NCBI GenBank assembly: GCA_017163975.1
Contig: JAFFSR010000265.1
Span: forward strand, 62,001 to 126,000
Length of the DNA: 64,000 nucleotides
Direction of reading: 5' to 3'
From: Anastatus disparis
Taxonomy: Eukaryota > Arthropoda > Insecta > Hymenoptera > Eupelmidae
The position numbers and the translations under genes are program-made. A model generated the notes under the pieces. It ran no database searches, was not told where the DNA came from, and worked only from the letters and a program-made list of their open reading frames with translations. The first letter of the stretch is position 1. Each line of letters begins with the position of its first letter. Below are positions 11,063-25,300 of this stretch, piece after piece.

Positions 11063-13750
11063 AATTCTCTCTTTCTTTTTTTCTCTCTCTGTTTTCTTTC
11101 TCGGTCCTCGTAATCACTTTATTAGCAGCCCGGGCCATATTATAAGTGAACGTGATAAATTGTTAAAGTCTCACTGAAAGAAGAGAAGACAATAAAAAAA
11201 AAAAGATAGAATGAATGAAAGAGAGCAAGAAATAAAAAAAAATAAGTAACGATTTAAGACTAGTTCAAGTAAATACGTATAGTATTAATATTGGCAGCAG
11301 CGCATGATGAATGTCGTGCGCATTAAAAGAAGAACGTCAGTGCGAGAGACGAAAATATATATATACGAGGCCTCAAAGATTTGCCGAATAGAAAATCTAT
11401 TAATCATGAGAATCTTGATGATGTTTATGGTTACTGCGTCATCAAATTTATGTCTCGTCTTCTTTTTTTTCATTCGATAAGATTTTTTTTTAACGCGCTA
11501 TGAATATTATATTTAAATTCTGTAAATATTATTTTTAGTGGCTTAATCATCTTTAATTGATCGATTGCGAAAGTTTTAGACTTGCAAATACTTCGTACGG
11601 CTTGGTATTTTGATACTTTGTTTTCTTGTAAATAACTAATTTGCGATTGTCTTTCATATTCCATTATTTTTTTATAGATTTAATATAATAATAAATTTAT
11701 TTATAGTTAACAAGGAGAATTTAATGGGTTTTTGTTTTTCTTTTGTTATGACCTCGGAACATTTTTCTTGTACGAAATTGCAAAAGAAGCCGCGTTCATT
11801 CGAACTAAAGCTGATTTTTTTCAAAGTTGTAAGCTATTTTACCTGAATTTTAAGATTTTTATTTTTAAATTTGCATATCTTAAAGTTTGACAATTTTCGA
11901 ACTACTAATTCTAGAAGATTCCTATTAAAATTATACGGAAAATAAGAAAAAAACCGTTCGATGGGGAAAAAAATTTGTGGAAAAAATTCAATCTATTCAA
12001 AAGTTTGTAAAGGAATAAAAATAATATAAACATTCAACACTAAAAATTAATTATATACTACACGTTAAATTTTACCTCAATTATAATTTTTCAATAAATA
12101 GAGTTATTTTTGACAAGTTTTTTTTTTATTTTCAAAACATTAAAGCTTTTTTTATATCCATGATATAAATCTTCTATAATTATTAGTTTAGAAATTATCC
12201 AGCTCAAGCTAATGAAGATTTTATCTTTAGGAAGACTACACATTTAAATGAAAATGATATTAAAAAAAAAGAAATAAAACTTGATTTTATGTAATTTGGA
12301 AATGATTCGAATATGTCCAGAGTATTATTTTCAAATTTCAAATCAATTCCCAATATACCATATAAAAGCCATGTCTTATAATAGGCTTTAAATAAAAAAA
12401 GACTTTAGTGCGCTTTTTTGTATAAAAACTGATAAGTCAAAAAAACTACTGAAATTACAAAATAAATATTAGAAAATATGTATGCTAAGTTGGAAGCAAT
12501 TTTTCAATATAAATTCAGAATAATGAATGAAAACGTAAACAAAACCTCAATGTTCGTATACAGGTTACAAAAAAGGGGGATATATATGCGTAGGTAGCAA
12601 AAGCCGCGGGCGAAGTAAGGGGGAAGTTTTTCCCTGCTCGCCCCTCGAGGGAGAGATTTATCAAACCTTGATATCAAAACATTATTTAGGAAAAAGAAAC
12701 TCATAACTTTAAAAAAAAGGGAATATTAGATCGAATGAACGTAGCGTTCTTTATAAATTTATACGAGAAAAAGTATTTCTTGTAAAACAAATTGCTATGT
12801 TTTGATGTTTGCCTCAAATTGGATAATTTATAGAAATTTATGATGTTTCAAGTTTGGCGATGTATAACTTCCTCTAACAGTAACAATACTACACAAGGTA
12901 CGGGGAACGTTATTTTTCTAAGGTTTATTTTGATTCAAACAAGTTATCATGCGTAATAATTCTTGAGCGGATGTTGATGATGTTTGAGGTAAACCAAGAT
13001 AGAAAAAAAGACAGACGGACATTTGATTAAATTACCACTTTATGAAAGGTTTAAAAAAAAACAATTTGTGTCACAAATAATAGTTGCGATAACGAATAAC
13101 GAGTTTATCGATACTAATGTACGGTTAATTCAATTTCCTTTGATAAAAATATGACAATGATCAGTAAAAATTTCCAATGTAAACAATGTTTATCGCCCAA
13201 ATTTCTGTTATATTAAACAGCTAAGTTTGATGAAAATTAACGTTTTTTTTTTTTTTTTTATTTAAACTTAAATAATGAAACGAAATAATGAAATAAAATC
13301 AAATGCGGATTTTACTGATTAAAATATAAATGAATTTCAAGTTGTATGAAAAAGGGTAATTTAATGGCATTATTTAATATTGAAAAGATGATTTTTACCC
13401 TGTGTCTAAATCTTCGCTCATTAAGTCATGTAGATTGCAATGCGGTGAACTAGGTATTTCTCGAATTCGCATGTTTCACTAATAGATTTCACTTCTGTCA
13501 CTATATATCGTTACTATTAATATTTTACAACACTTCATTTTCTTAAGTTTTTCAAAGAGTAACAGTAATAAAAATAAAAAAAGCTAAATCATTATAATGG
13601 CTAAATTTAACTTAAAATTCACGGTATCACTTGTTTTTTTTTCACGAACGCTGAATAATAATTGTTAATCAAACAGCATAAAAACCACTTTTTCAAGTAT
13701 ATGCTTTTAATAATTTGGTAGTCGAAAGATATCACGGATACACCGGGCTA
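11063..13750. other. AT-rich DNA, no gene seen
   Basis: CT/GA-rich runs at 11067-11105 and 11175-11245 are followed by low-complexity AT-rich DNA. One GC-rich patch at 12580-12655 (gccgcgggcgaagtaagggg) has no convincing frame. The minus-strand frames at 11285-11664 are short, adjacent and K/I/F-rich, and look like chance. Confidence 0.6.
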
Positions 13751-13757
13751 TTAATCG

Positions 13758-13768
13758 TCAAGGTCAAG
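13758..13768 (+). promoter_or_regulatory. Perfect FTZ-F1/ERR-type extended half-site
   Basis: tcaaggtcaag matches the TCAAGGTCA core used by NR5A (FTZ-F1) and ERR receptors. It lies about 360 bp left of a pair of TATATAAA boxes. Similar but imperfect sites occur at 10972 (plus) and 23642-23650 (minus, caaggtcg). Function is inferred from the motif only. Confidence 0.3.
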
Positions 13769-14118
13769 TATCCGATGTACACAAAAATCCTCCATAAAAT
13801 CGTTAGACAATTCTTATCCAACGGCAATTAAAACACTTGTAACCACGTAACAACTTTATCTATCCGCGGAAAAGAGGAAAACAAAGTTAAAAAAAAAGTT
13901 AATCCACTCCACTTCACTTGAAACACAGAGTAATCCAACAGCACCGAGTCAAAAAAAGAGAAAGAAAAAACAAAGAAGAAATAAAAAAAAAGGAAAAGAG
14001 AGTGGTATAACAAATCTTTTTTGTAGAACGTGGGTATGTAACAAGTCAGCTGATCCCGTATATAACCCACACTTGCTTATAGTAGCAGCGAGCTCTCACT
14101 TGCTCGACATTCACACTT

Positions 14119-14245
14119 CGACTATATAAAACTGACTATATAGCGAATGAAACACTCCCAATGAACGTTTTTTTTTCTTTCTTTTTTTCGCGTTCTTTAC
14201 GTGTTAAAAATTTCGTAAGAACCCAAAGCGACTATATAAAAAGTG
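14119..14245 (+). promoter_or_regulatory. Duplicated TATATAAA promoter-like motif
   Basis: The 13-mer cgactatataaaa occurs at 14119-14131 and again at 14230-14242, 111 bp apart, with a further TATATA at about 14138. The right copy is followed by a GC-richer tract (14250-14455) with CpG and CA-rich sequence, as expected downstream of a start site. A 70-codon frame begins at ATG/GTG near 14243, but its product looks unlike a known protein. In AT-rich DNA such boxes also arise by chance. Confidence 0.3.
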
Positions 14246-14459
14246 AACAAGCCGCTTCGCGTTCCCTCTTGTATATACAATTCCTCCAACGTGGCCAGAA
14301 GAGCTATAACAGATATACAAAATTTTGTTGACCCTCCTCCTCACTTTCCTGCGCGCAAAAGGACTAAAACTTGCCGAGTTTTACGCACACATGCGCACGC
14401 GCATACTTATTTTCGGCAAAACAAAAACGCGCATTTAATTATCGCGATGTATTGAATTA

Positions 14460-16300
14460 TTGGGATGGAGTTTTTTTTTCTATATTAATTTTTGATTTTT
14501 TTCAAACCTAACATATTTGTATACCTATACATTGACTCATTATGATTGAGAAAAATTTGAATTTGCGAAGATTGCGTACGTCAAGCAAGCTGTTTAAATG
14601 ATTGTTGAATATTTATTACATTTTTTATAGTTGTTTGTTTAAATTCTTCTTTTTCATCGAATTTTTTTTTTCAAGTTTCATTTATTTTTCTTATTTTTGG
14701 AACTAATTATTGCGCAACAACTCAATGACTCACTGAAATTTAGACTTGAAGTAGTTCTATCATTTTGTGACCTACTTTCACATGACCTGATTTTTTTTTT
14801 CTAGTTCAAGCATAACTTTTTGATAACCATAGAAATAAATAATTTTGATTCTTTATTTTCATCCATTTCGTTTTTTTCAACAGTAATTTAATCGAATAAA
14901 TCTTTGCAACAAACCTGCGCATCATCCATATTTGGCATGTAATTACAAAAAATTACAAAAAAACGATGAAATAAAAGAGATAATTCTTTAATAACTTTTA
15001 AAATAGCAAGTTAAAAGCCTCGAGTTTTCACGAGAATAATAATAATAATAATAAAGAAAAAAGAAAGAAAAGAATTTTTTAAAACTTCTTAGATAACAGT
15101 TACTGTTAATTTCACCCTCGAGCTAAAAGTAAGTTGTGCGTCCCGCTACCAGCAAGGCACTTTTACCTGATCCATACAATATTCTTAACGTTTGCGCGTT
15201 TATACCTTTCTCGCGCGCCTCGCTCGCTCGCTCGCATCACCGTTATCGCCGTTAACGTTTGCACGTAAAGAAAGAAAGACACCAACTAAATGTAGTAACA
15301 GTAAGGAAAAAAAAAGAAAAGAAAAAAAAGGGAGAAGAAGAAGCAGGTTCGTATCGAGAAAAGATAAGCCTATACCCATATAACAAGCCTGTTTGACGAA
15401 GGAATTAAATCCGCGCGCTATAGCTCGTTGCCTAGGTTACATCTCGCGCTCTCTCTCTCTCTCGCTCTTTTTCTCCCTGAGGCTAAAAACACTAACATAC
15501 TAAAAGTGTATACGAAAGTCCAAATGGAAGAACTTAACGTTCGACGAAAGAATATGCATAAATATACGCTGAGAAAGAGGTTGTTCGTTGCAAAAAAAAA
15601 AAATAATAATTGATATTTAAATTACATTTAAAAAGGATACTTTTCCAAAAACAAAATAATCGCTCATAATGCATGCAAATGTCGCTTAATTCAAATAAAT
15701 TACTATTATATCCAAAATTAGCTTTTAAACTTTTATTTTTATCATTCTTTTGCCAATAATAATTTTAATAAATTTAAATAAATAAAAGTTTTACCATTTC
15801 AAAGGTTTTACTTTTGTAAAAGAATCAGCAAAAAATAAAAGAAAAAAATCGAACTCTCAGTTTCCCTAGTGGCACTATATACAGTCGCCATAACTCATAT
15901 AGATGCGTAAGCTTGTGTAACGCTGTAATCATTTCCACGGCCTTAGTACAAGCGCGAGCGAGGCTCGAGACTTTCTAAACAAAACTACATAACTGTCGTT
16001 GAGGATAACTCGGTGCTTCTCTCTCTCTCGCTTTTATATCTTTCTGTGTGTTAGTGTGGATAGCGGCCGATGTAACGATTATTATGTCTCGCGCGTTACA
16101 TCCTACTTTACCGCACAACCCAAACGGAATGTAATAGGCTTGTCGATCCTTTGGTAAAAAAGAAAAAGAAAAGAAGGAAAAAAAAGAAATACAACAGAGA
16201 AATCTATATAGATATACATCAAAGTTTATGTATTGTGTGTATATGCACACAGATATACGTATATCTCTCTTGGGAGAATTATTTTTCTTTTTTTTTCTTT
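14460..16300. other. Mixed AT-rich DNA with short CpG/GA islands, no gene called
   Basis: An (AAT)n run lies at 15035-15053. A CpG/CGCT-rich patch (15195-15250), A/G-rich tracts, a CT run near 15450 and another GC-richer block at 15860-16145 follow. The last block is open on both strands (minus: DRQAYYIPFGLCGKVGCNAR), but the only upstream acceptor has an A at -3. I do not call a gene. Confidence 0.5.
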
Positions 16301-16322
16301 TATTTTTCTTTTTCCACTGTAG

Positions 16323-16364
16323 CTGATTTCCGATAGTCATTATCGAAATTATACCATGTTTACG
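16323..16364 (+). CDS. Candidate 42-nt phase-0 micro-exon
   Basis: A long pyrimidine tract (16275-16320, almost only T and C) ends in cactgtag, a textbook 3' splice site. Forty-two bases later comes acg|gtaagt, a textbook 5' splice site. The 42 bases are open in one frame with no partial codon at either end and read LISDSHYRNYTMFT. An internal ATG (16356) has a moderate start context (taccATGt), so it could instead be a first coding exon whose coding part is only MFT. I do not recognise the peptide and found no certain neighbouring exon. No other plus-strand signal nearby is strong: tctctttag|gtgaac at about 17801 and actttag|gtaaga at about 20017 are weak acceptor-donor fusions. Chance cannot be excluded. 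Confidence 0.28.
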
Positions 16365-19300
16365 GTAAGTAGTACTTTGTAAATTATTTCTGATGTTTCA
16401 TCGTTGGCTTTTCTTGTCTCCTTTACTATTATTATATATCCGTGATGAAAATTGTGTAAGGAATGCAATAAAATTTAGGTGAAGTGGGATGTATGCTGGC
16501 TCGAAGGAGAATCTTGCTCACCTTGTAATGTAATTTGCGAATAAAAAATAATTAAATATTAATTGATTTGGAATAAAAAAAAAATTTTTGCAAACTTAAT
16601 TATTTATGCTTAAACGACGAAATAATGACTTTTGTAATTTTAATGTACACATGTTGTATGTAAGACGGATAGAAAAAAAATGTATTCTTTTTTTTAGTTG
16701 TAACTAAAACTTGTTACATGCAAATTGTGCTACAATTTTATACAAAACAAAGTAATATTTATTTACAAAGCAATGACTAAGGAGATAATAATAAACTGGT
16801 TTTACTTTTATGCTGCCTGTATATGAATAATAGGAATATAGTTTAGTCATTATGTCAATTTCGTTTCGTGTAAAATAACCAGCTTTAAAAGGCGCCCATA
16901 TGTATATCAATGTACAATTTTAAACGAGATATAAAACAAGCAAAATCTTAAAATCCCAAGCTCCATGAATTCAAATTGAGATTTATGATAAATTTAACTC
17001 GCAAAATAACAACAGCACTTATTGTACCTACATTTAAGAATTTTTTTTCTCCTTTTGTCTTTCGTGTATATACGCGACACCTTTAAATTCTGTTCCATAA
17101 AAGAAAGGAGAAAAAAATTTGTCTAAAACTGCCAATATAAATTCAATTCCACGGAAAGCGTGTGAAAAAAGAAATCACAGGCTTTGGTAGGAGAAAAAAA
17201 AGGGGAAAAAAAAGGCTAATCCCTAAGAGTTAGCGTAATTGGCGATTAATCGAATTCGGAGGCCAAAAAGCTTACACGCGATATAAAATTGAACGAAAGC
17301 ATTTTATGTAGCGAGCAAAGCAAGAGAGCCCAACGAGGACGAAAAGGAAAATTAGTTTGAAAATCTACTGCCACTGTTACCCGCATAAACACGCAAAGCC
17401 TATTTGTTTTAAGAATCACGTTTTTTAAACGATGTATCTTTGACTTTTTTTTTCTATAATGTACCAAGTAGTCTTCGTTAGAAGAATTTATAAAACTAAA
17501 AGGGTCGAGAGAGATAGAGAGAGAGAGAAAGATCAATTTTCTATATATGCGCACGGTATTGTTAAGAACTTTAAACAGCTGCTTCATAGGTACTTATCGC
17601 TTCTCAAAAGGTGGCGCTCATGTCTTTTTTTCCTCTTGTTTTTTTCTTAACGTCATACACTCACGAATTCTCGTATAGGCTTCTCTTATATATATATTTT
17701 TTTTCTACGCCGCCTTGGCGTATAGACGATAAAGAGACATGCGCATGCTCATTTTTGACGAGGACGGTTCGATTTATCTTTGCAATTTATCTCTCTTTAG
17801 GTGAACCTGAGGAATAAGAAAGAAATATAAAATAAAGCGTAAGAGAGAACGAATATATATGCGCGATGATGTTGTATAATATGTTGAAAGACTGAATCAT
17901 TAAAGACAATCGTATTAGGTCCGCATTGTTATAAGAACAAAATAGGGATTTGTTAAATCTCTTTAAAAGTCTACGTATATATATAACTCGTTCCACCTAA
18001 GGAGTGTAAGTTGCGACATTATTGGACATGACTTTGGTAATTTTTTCATATGCTTTTGACTTTTCATACGAGTTTTATTCTATATGTATATACATTCTGT
18101 ATATCTTTTTTTTTTCATTTAAATGATATAGCTCTGCACTCGAGGCGATTTGTGTTTTCTTAATTTCAAACACGTCAGTTTGGCTGTTTGAATTCTCAAG
18201 CTTTTTCTATACAAGGATACGAGTATCACTGTGAAAAAATGAAAATTTAATTTTCTTACATTACTGTTTTATGCTTAGTAATACGAGGCTTTTTATTTTT
18301 TATTTGAAATTTATAAGTCAAACATTGTGCATTGCTTTTAATAAAATTGCTTTGTAATTATTTCGTCATGGCGATGGAAAATTCAATCATGATTTTTATC
18401 TTATCAACGCTAATTAATAAATAATTATATTTTCGCTCTTTTTTTGTAACAAAGAGTTCGCATGCCAACATAACGAACCAAAATTACATCCATCTAGTTC
18501 TAAAAATCAATCGTGATTACTTTTTTATTTTATTTGAAAATCGATGAACGTTAGAGGAGTGATGAATATTAATTGATTTTCGAATCCATAATAAAGTTAA
18601 TAAATAATCATCCCAATTAAATCCGTATTAATAGCATACTATATTCAAGGTATCATATACTTTTATGTTTCATCTAAAAATTTATAATAAATGAATTCCT
18701 TATTGTTACGGCATGAAATAATAGCTTTTAAGAAGGCGTTAAATATTAAAATGGTATGACAAGCTGAAATTGAATTTAATTATATTCCCTTAGGTATCCA
18801 TTACATCAACAAAGGATAATTTATTCAACAATTCAAGTAATATTTTTGTTGTTAAAATTCCGTTATCTTAACACAATCAATTATTTCTGTATCGCAAAAA
18901 AAACATTAATTTTCTTGTTTCAACAATATTTAATTAAAAAACTAAACATTTGAATAACTGAAAATTTCGTGCAGTTTGTCAGAGAAAATAAGAAGAAGAA
19001 TATGTTGCTTTTGCTGTTAATGCGATGTCAGGCCTCTCGGCTACATAATTAGGTTATCGAGCGTCCAATTGTTGATTTGGTCGAGGCAAGCAAAGATAAC
19101 CCCGTGTAATGTTTTGCTTTTTCCTTTTATATTTGTTATATACTCGAGGCGAAAGCAAATGCGCGAAAAACAAACTCAAAATATATTCACTTTTTAATTT
19201 CACGAATTACAAACTTCTTAACTTTAACGCGGAATTATTCGAAACGTTAAAAGAGATTAAAAATTATGAAGAATTAATATATTCGGATGGTGAATTTATT

Positions 19301-22300
19301 AGATTAATGTAAGCACTTAATTTTCTTACTTAAAATTTTTCTTTTTTTTCTGCGTATAATTTTAGAAAATATATTACGGGATTTACCTATATTAATTATT
19401 ATCATTATTTTAATTAAACTAAACGACGCCATTAATATTGTTACCCGAATAAAAAGCTAATCTATTACCTCGTTTACTTTATAAATCATAAAAAAAAGCG
19501 AACGAAAAAAAAATATACAAAATCATCCTCCTTTATTACAAGTATAAATTTTCACGATCTCATATCCTTGCGTTTATACGCAAAATCAATATATAATCGA
19601 GAGGGGAAGGGAATTAACTTGTTCGTGAAGAGAAACGTACTTAGTTAAAACAATAAACATTTCGGTTTGGCTTAACGGAATAATGTTTTTTTCTATAATT
19701 TAAGTGCAACTATATTTTTATCTACGTTTAATAAAGTATCCTTGATTTAAAACTCGGCGTAACGCTATTAAGTTAATGTGTATTGATTACATAAGACATA
19801 GGATATATTGTTGTATTTTATTTTTTTTGTAAAAAATTCAACTTATCACAAATTTATTTTAAATTATTGGCAACATTTATACAAAGTATTCTAGTTTAGG
19901 TTCCGTTAAAGATTCATTTGAATTAGATGAAATTGTTTGAAAATTTGGTTACATAATATATTTCAAACAGTCACCTTCGATCAATCACGTTGAATTTCGG
20001 TACTTTAGGTAAGAGCAATAAACTAATAATTTAATAAAATCACGTTCGCGGCCCAACGTATCTCCAAATACGTATATTATATGAAAAGTAAGCGATTTAT
20101 GGATCGTTTTCTTATTCGTTAAGAGCTTTAAGAAAACGTAGTCAATTTCAAGGGCGGAGAAAGGTTAAAGCTTCTCTTCGAAGAGTATTATACACGTATT
20201 GACGAATTTTCAACTCGTAAGAACGTTTGATGGATGCGATATTGAAAGAATGACGCCTACTTAGAAAATATATATTTTGTTAAGTGAGCTATAAGAAGCG
20301 TTTTTTTATTTATTTTTTCTTTATATTTTTTAACAAAAATAACATTGACGTATCATTTGAAAAAAAAAAGAACTACATTATTTACTAGTTTATTTGGGTA
20401 TTTACTTTTCAATATAAACAAAAAGGAAAAACAACAAGAGTATTTGAGTAGTTTATTTATAAAAAAGTCAACTAAAAATCAAGGGAGAAAAACTACAGGA
20501 AATAATTAAATCATTTCCCAAACAATCGTATCAAGTCCTCTCATTACGTCTAATCGAACGTTTTATTTTCACGTTACAGTTACTTCGTAAGTTTGCGCTG
20601 CAGTAAGCTCTTCGCAAACTCGATTACAGAAAATCTAATTCGAATTGTGAATTTCCTTTTGCGTCGTATAATGTCATTAGATGCTTTTTTGATACCTTTG
20701 AAACTATAGAAAAATTTTGAGTAAACATGAAATTTTTATATTCATGGAAAATTAATCAGATACGCTTGATAAATATTGTTATTGATATATTTATCTTTTC
20801 AATTCATCTGATATTTTCTTATTTATTCTTTTATTTTTTTATATGTTGATAGAACGAATTTCGCGAAGATATATAATGTTCGTTTAACTTTGACACAAGG
20901 GCTCTCCCTATTGAAATTGTTAGAATTTTTCATTGTTTTAGAAGCTCTTCTTCGTTCTCTTTTTTCCCTACTATTCGTTAATAAAATTTTCTTAAGTCTC
21001 CAAGATAGTCTGGCCGGTTTGTTTTCTTTCGTTCAGGCGCAAAAATTTTTCACCCACGCAAAATGTACTCTCTCTCTTCTCTCTTTTTTTTTTCTATCTA
21101 CCGAACGATTCGCAAGAGTCGTCACAATGTATATACCTCGCCCCTAAGCACTTTCCCATTGTATGATTAGTGGATGTCAAATATTGGTTATTGTAACAAA
21201 ACACTGCCTCTTCTCTATACAAATACATATATATACATACATATATATAAATTGTCGTTTCACTGAGTTCTTTTAGCTATTTGATTATTTTTCATACAAT
21301 ATTTGCTCTCAAAGTAAATGGTACACAAGGACGATAAATTTACTCGTCATTTGAATTGGCTAATTTTTTAGTTATGTTTAAGCTAACAAAGTTTGTGCTT
21401 TATTTTGATAAACATTAACTGTTTACCTGTTAATTTAAAGACTTTTATAATTTAATTGATTGAGGAGTAATAATTAGAATCGTTTATTTGATTTGTATAT
21501 TATTTCATATAATTATGTACTTTAAATATTTCAAAATTATGCATTGAAACAATTTATTTAGATTACTAATTAAATATTAAAAATCGAAGTATAAAATAAA
21601 AATTAAATAAAAAAAATAATGTATTAGCATTTTAAAAAATATGAGTAAATAGCTGTTTGAAAATAGTAGTTTCACTTAACCTAATTTTTCCTTAATGTAT
21701 TAACAAAAGGTATTCAACATTTAAAAATTTTTCAATGTGTTTACAAAATAATCTATAACTTTTTACTTTGATTATTACTAGTTTATTCGAATCATTGATT
21801 AATTTTGTAAAATTAAAGAAAATAGTTAAAGTGTTTATTCTGTTTTTTGTAATTTGAAAAGTTTGATCTTTAATCTTCAGTTAAGGTGAGTTGTATGATC
21901 TAATATTCTATTAAAAAACAAGAGTGAAAAAGGCGAATATAATTTAAAAGACGATAAAAAATTTTAATTAAAAGAGATCAAACTTGAATTTCAAAAAAAT
22001 CTATTTGTTTTCAATAAAACTTGTTCTAAAAAAATTTAATAAAAATTTGAAAACAAAAATAATCCACTGTACACTTCCATAAAGCTCTTAGAATACGAAA
22101 CGCAATAAATGTTGGGTAGGGATAACACGTTTATAATGCCGATAGATTGATGTTTTTTTCTTCTTTTTTTTTCTTCAAAAGTTCAAATATTTGGGCAATA
22201 GGAATCGATGATCGAACAAAGTGCAATTCAGAGTAACACTTGAGCAAGATAACTTGAAAAATAAAAAAATAAAAAAATAAATAAAACGTTAAAAGCTTTA

Positions 22301-25300
22301 TCGATGACGTATTATATGCGTGTACGAATGTTTCTGCGGATCCTTTTGCCTTTGCTCTATACACCGTTCGAGGCCATATTTAATTATAAAGATCACTTTA
22401 CGGGCATAAAAAAGAAACGTTCTTTTATACTACCTTATACACACACATACACAAAAGACATAAAAATCTGGGGCTTTTGCTTGAGGCCGAGGTAGCACAA
22501 TAGAATTTACAATGTTTATTAATAATTATATACATATTAAAATATAAAAAAAAATAAGGATGCAATAGTTAGACTTTGTTAAATAACAATTTTAGTTCTT
22601 GGAAGTCGGAGTGATATTTAATGATTTTTACATTTGACGTACAATATAATTACGCGTGTTCGACTGAAAAATAAATACTTTTTTTCCTTCAAATATCATT
22701 ACAAGGTATTAATAAAATTACACAATTCCCATGTAAAAAAAAAAATTTCAATATGTTCTCAAAATATAAATTCGTATAATAAATCTTTGATAAAAAAAAG
22801 TATTGTACAAACGTTGTATCTCCTCGTTCTTTATTTTACTTTAAGCTTAAGGTATAATCGTAAAATTGTTGAAACATTGATGTTATACGAGCATTAAAAT
22901 GTAACAAAAGAAGTTGATGCATATTACTTTCGAATTTTATACCACGCCACTTTTATTAGAATATAAAAAGTTTTTAAAATCCAAGCACATATGACAATGA
23001 AAGGGAGAAAAAAAATTTTTTCAACCATTAAATTGCGTTTTATTTATAAGTAAAATGTCAAATAACGTGCACACACGTAGATAAATCATTTATCATTTAT
23101 AGTTGGGCTAATGACAATACATTAAATTATGCAAAATAACACGTGGCTCATTACATTTTAAACTTAAATCAAACAATAGAAAACGTCGAAAAAATGAAAC
23201 AAGATAAACAGAAAAAAAGAGAAAAGATTACATAACGAAATTGAAAATCATTTTTTTCTCTCAATTATTCCATAAAAAGAGCAAAATATAAGCGCGTAAG
23301 AGCGCAACGCACACAATGAGAAAACAATGCTGCTAAAGCGATTTCTAGGCTTTTACGTTCAAGATTTTCCCAGAATCGAAACCGAGAGCACACCGCCAAG
23401 CGCCGTGAAATGTAAAACTCGCAGCAGCGTAAAATCGCTCTTGAATAAAAAAAAAGAAAAATAAGCAAAAGAGAGAAAGAGAACGAAAAGAATTAAAAAA
23501 AAAATGAAACTAAAAAAGCAAAACGCGCACATACAGCTCAAACATTGCAGAATAGAATCTGGTCGGTTAAAAATATAAGAAAAAAATTTTCGATCTAGCC
23601 GAAAATCGTTTCTGAATAAAGACATGAACACTGCCGGTCACGACCTTGAAAGCCTAGGCAAAAGAAGCCTGGTACTACTCCCGACAACCTTCTATTTCTT
23701 TGTTGTGTGCTTTTTTTTATATTTATTTCAATCCTTTTCATTTTCTATCCATTCTCTTTCTTTTATAACGAATTTACTTATACACCACACACGCACAGAA
23801 ATTGTTTCCTCTTAGATACGCGAGCATGCAAAAAAATTTTTTTTTTTCGTGCGTAAGATTTGAATCTTATATTTTTTTATATTCTTTTTGCATTAATCCA
23901 CGATTTCCTACTTTAACGAATAAATAATTGTCGCATATCCCCCTTGTCCTGATCGGAAATGCGCGCTCCGATCATCGCGATTAGGATTTTTACTTTATAT
24001 ACTTGGATATATCTATACATGCATAGGTACTCGCATATTTTTATGCATTGCCCCGACGTTGTTGCATACATAATTCAACGTATAAGTTGTGCCTAATCAG
24101 AAACGCAAGAAAGAGAGAAGCTTGAAGAAAAAAAAATATCATGCGTTCGATTCGTTTACGTTCTTTGCTTATATTCTTCCCTCCTTTTCTCTTTATTGTA
24201 TTCTAGCTATAACAGACTAGACGTATACAAGACGATTTCTCAGGTAGATGAGAATTCAACAAAGAAATTCCGAATCGTCACGATGTAAAACTGAATTAAA
24301 ATTTATAATACTTCAATGAAATAAAATTTCTTTATTTCATCAAATTGAAAAAAAAATTTTCGTTTAATGTTAATTATATTACGAATAATAAAATGTCATA
24401 TCTTTGATTATGCAGCTGCGTTATAATCTGCTAATTATCAGCGCTTGATTTACATGTTTTACATCACAGTCTTATGCATCACTTTTGAAAATTACATGCA
24501 CGCTGAACTTTAGAAATGCTTTAATTAATAATACATAAAAGTGTACATAGTTTACGTATTACGTGTGAATATAAGCAAAAACATTCTGCTTATGTACATA
24601 TGGCATTAACTATTCGAACATGTTAGATTTTTTCTGTTTCGTTTCTTTTTTCGTGTTTGTGTGCTACAATTCAATGCGACAATAAATCTATATAGCAAAG
24701 TATACCCTTCCTTTATTTATATATACAAAATATATAATCGCTAAATATATGTGTTTTGTCATGCCAAGTGTCACATATGTGGCGCCGTAAAATGCAAAGC
24801 TTTCCTTTCTCTCGCATAAAGAAGAAGAAGAAGAAGAAGAAAAAAGAGAGAGAAAGGGAAAAGTTTTTTTTCTTTTTATTTTTTGCCTCGAACTTGACAT
24901 TTCGCGAGATGTTGTCTCGGAGAAAAAGGGACCGTATAACGTCACTTTTGTTCTTTCGAGAAACACCTGCGAACATATGACGAATTATATGCCCCCGTCG
25001 AAAGAATCTGCTGGCAAATGTGTCACCAGATCTTTCGCTAAGACTCGTTTTTTAAATAAGCTTGCAAATCATTATTGATAAGACGATCTTTGGTATATTC
25101 AATATTTGCAATATCTTATATTTTTTTGTGAATTTTATTATTTTCAAAATTGAATATTATCGGAATAAATTTATGATGAACAATGTATACGTAAAAAATA
25201 TTATTTTTACCATAAATGGTTATGAGAAATTCAAAATAATTATATTTTATTTTTAACAAAATAAAATTTAGAAAGGAGCTCTCGAAAATTAAATTTAACA

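Noticed and set aside
19109..19312. ATG-initiated 67-codon plus-strand ORF with a hydrophobic start
   Set aside because: It is very AT-rich (F/L/N/K/I), with no splice support or recognisable motif. The frame is plausible by length only.
24688..24980. Poly-K / poly-F ORFs around A/G- or T/C-rich runs (also 15975-16340, 38471-38835, 44879-45265, 55198-55654)
   Set aside because: They are shadows of homopurine or homopyrimidine tracts, often on both strands at once, with no domain-like composition.
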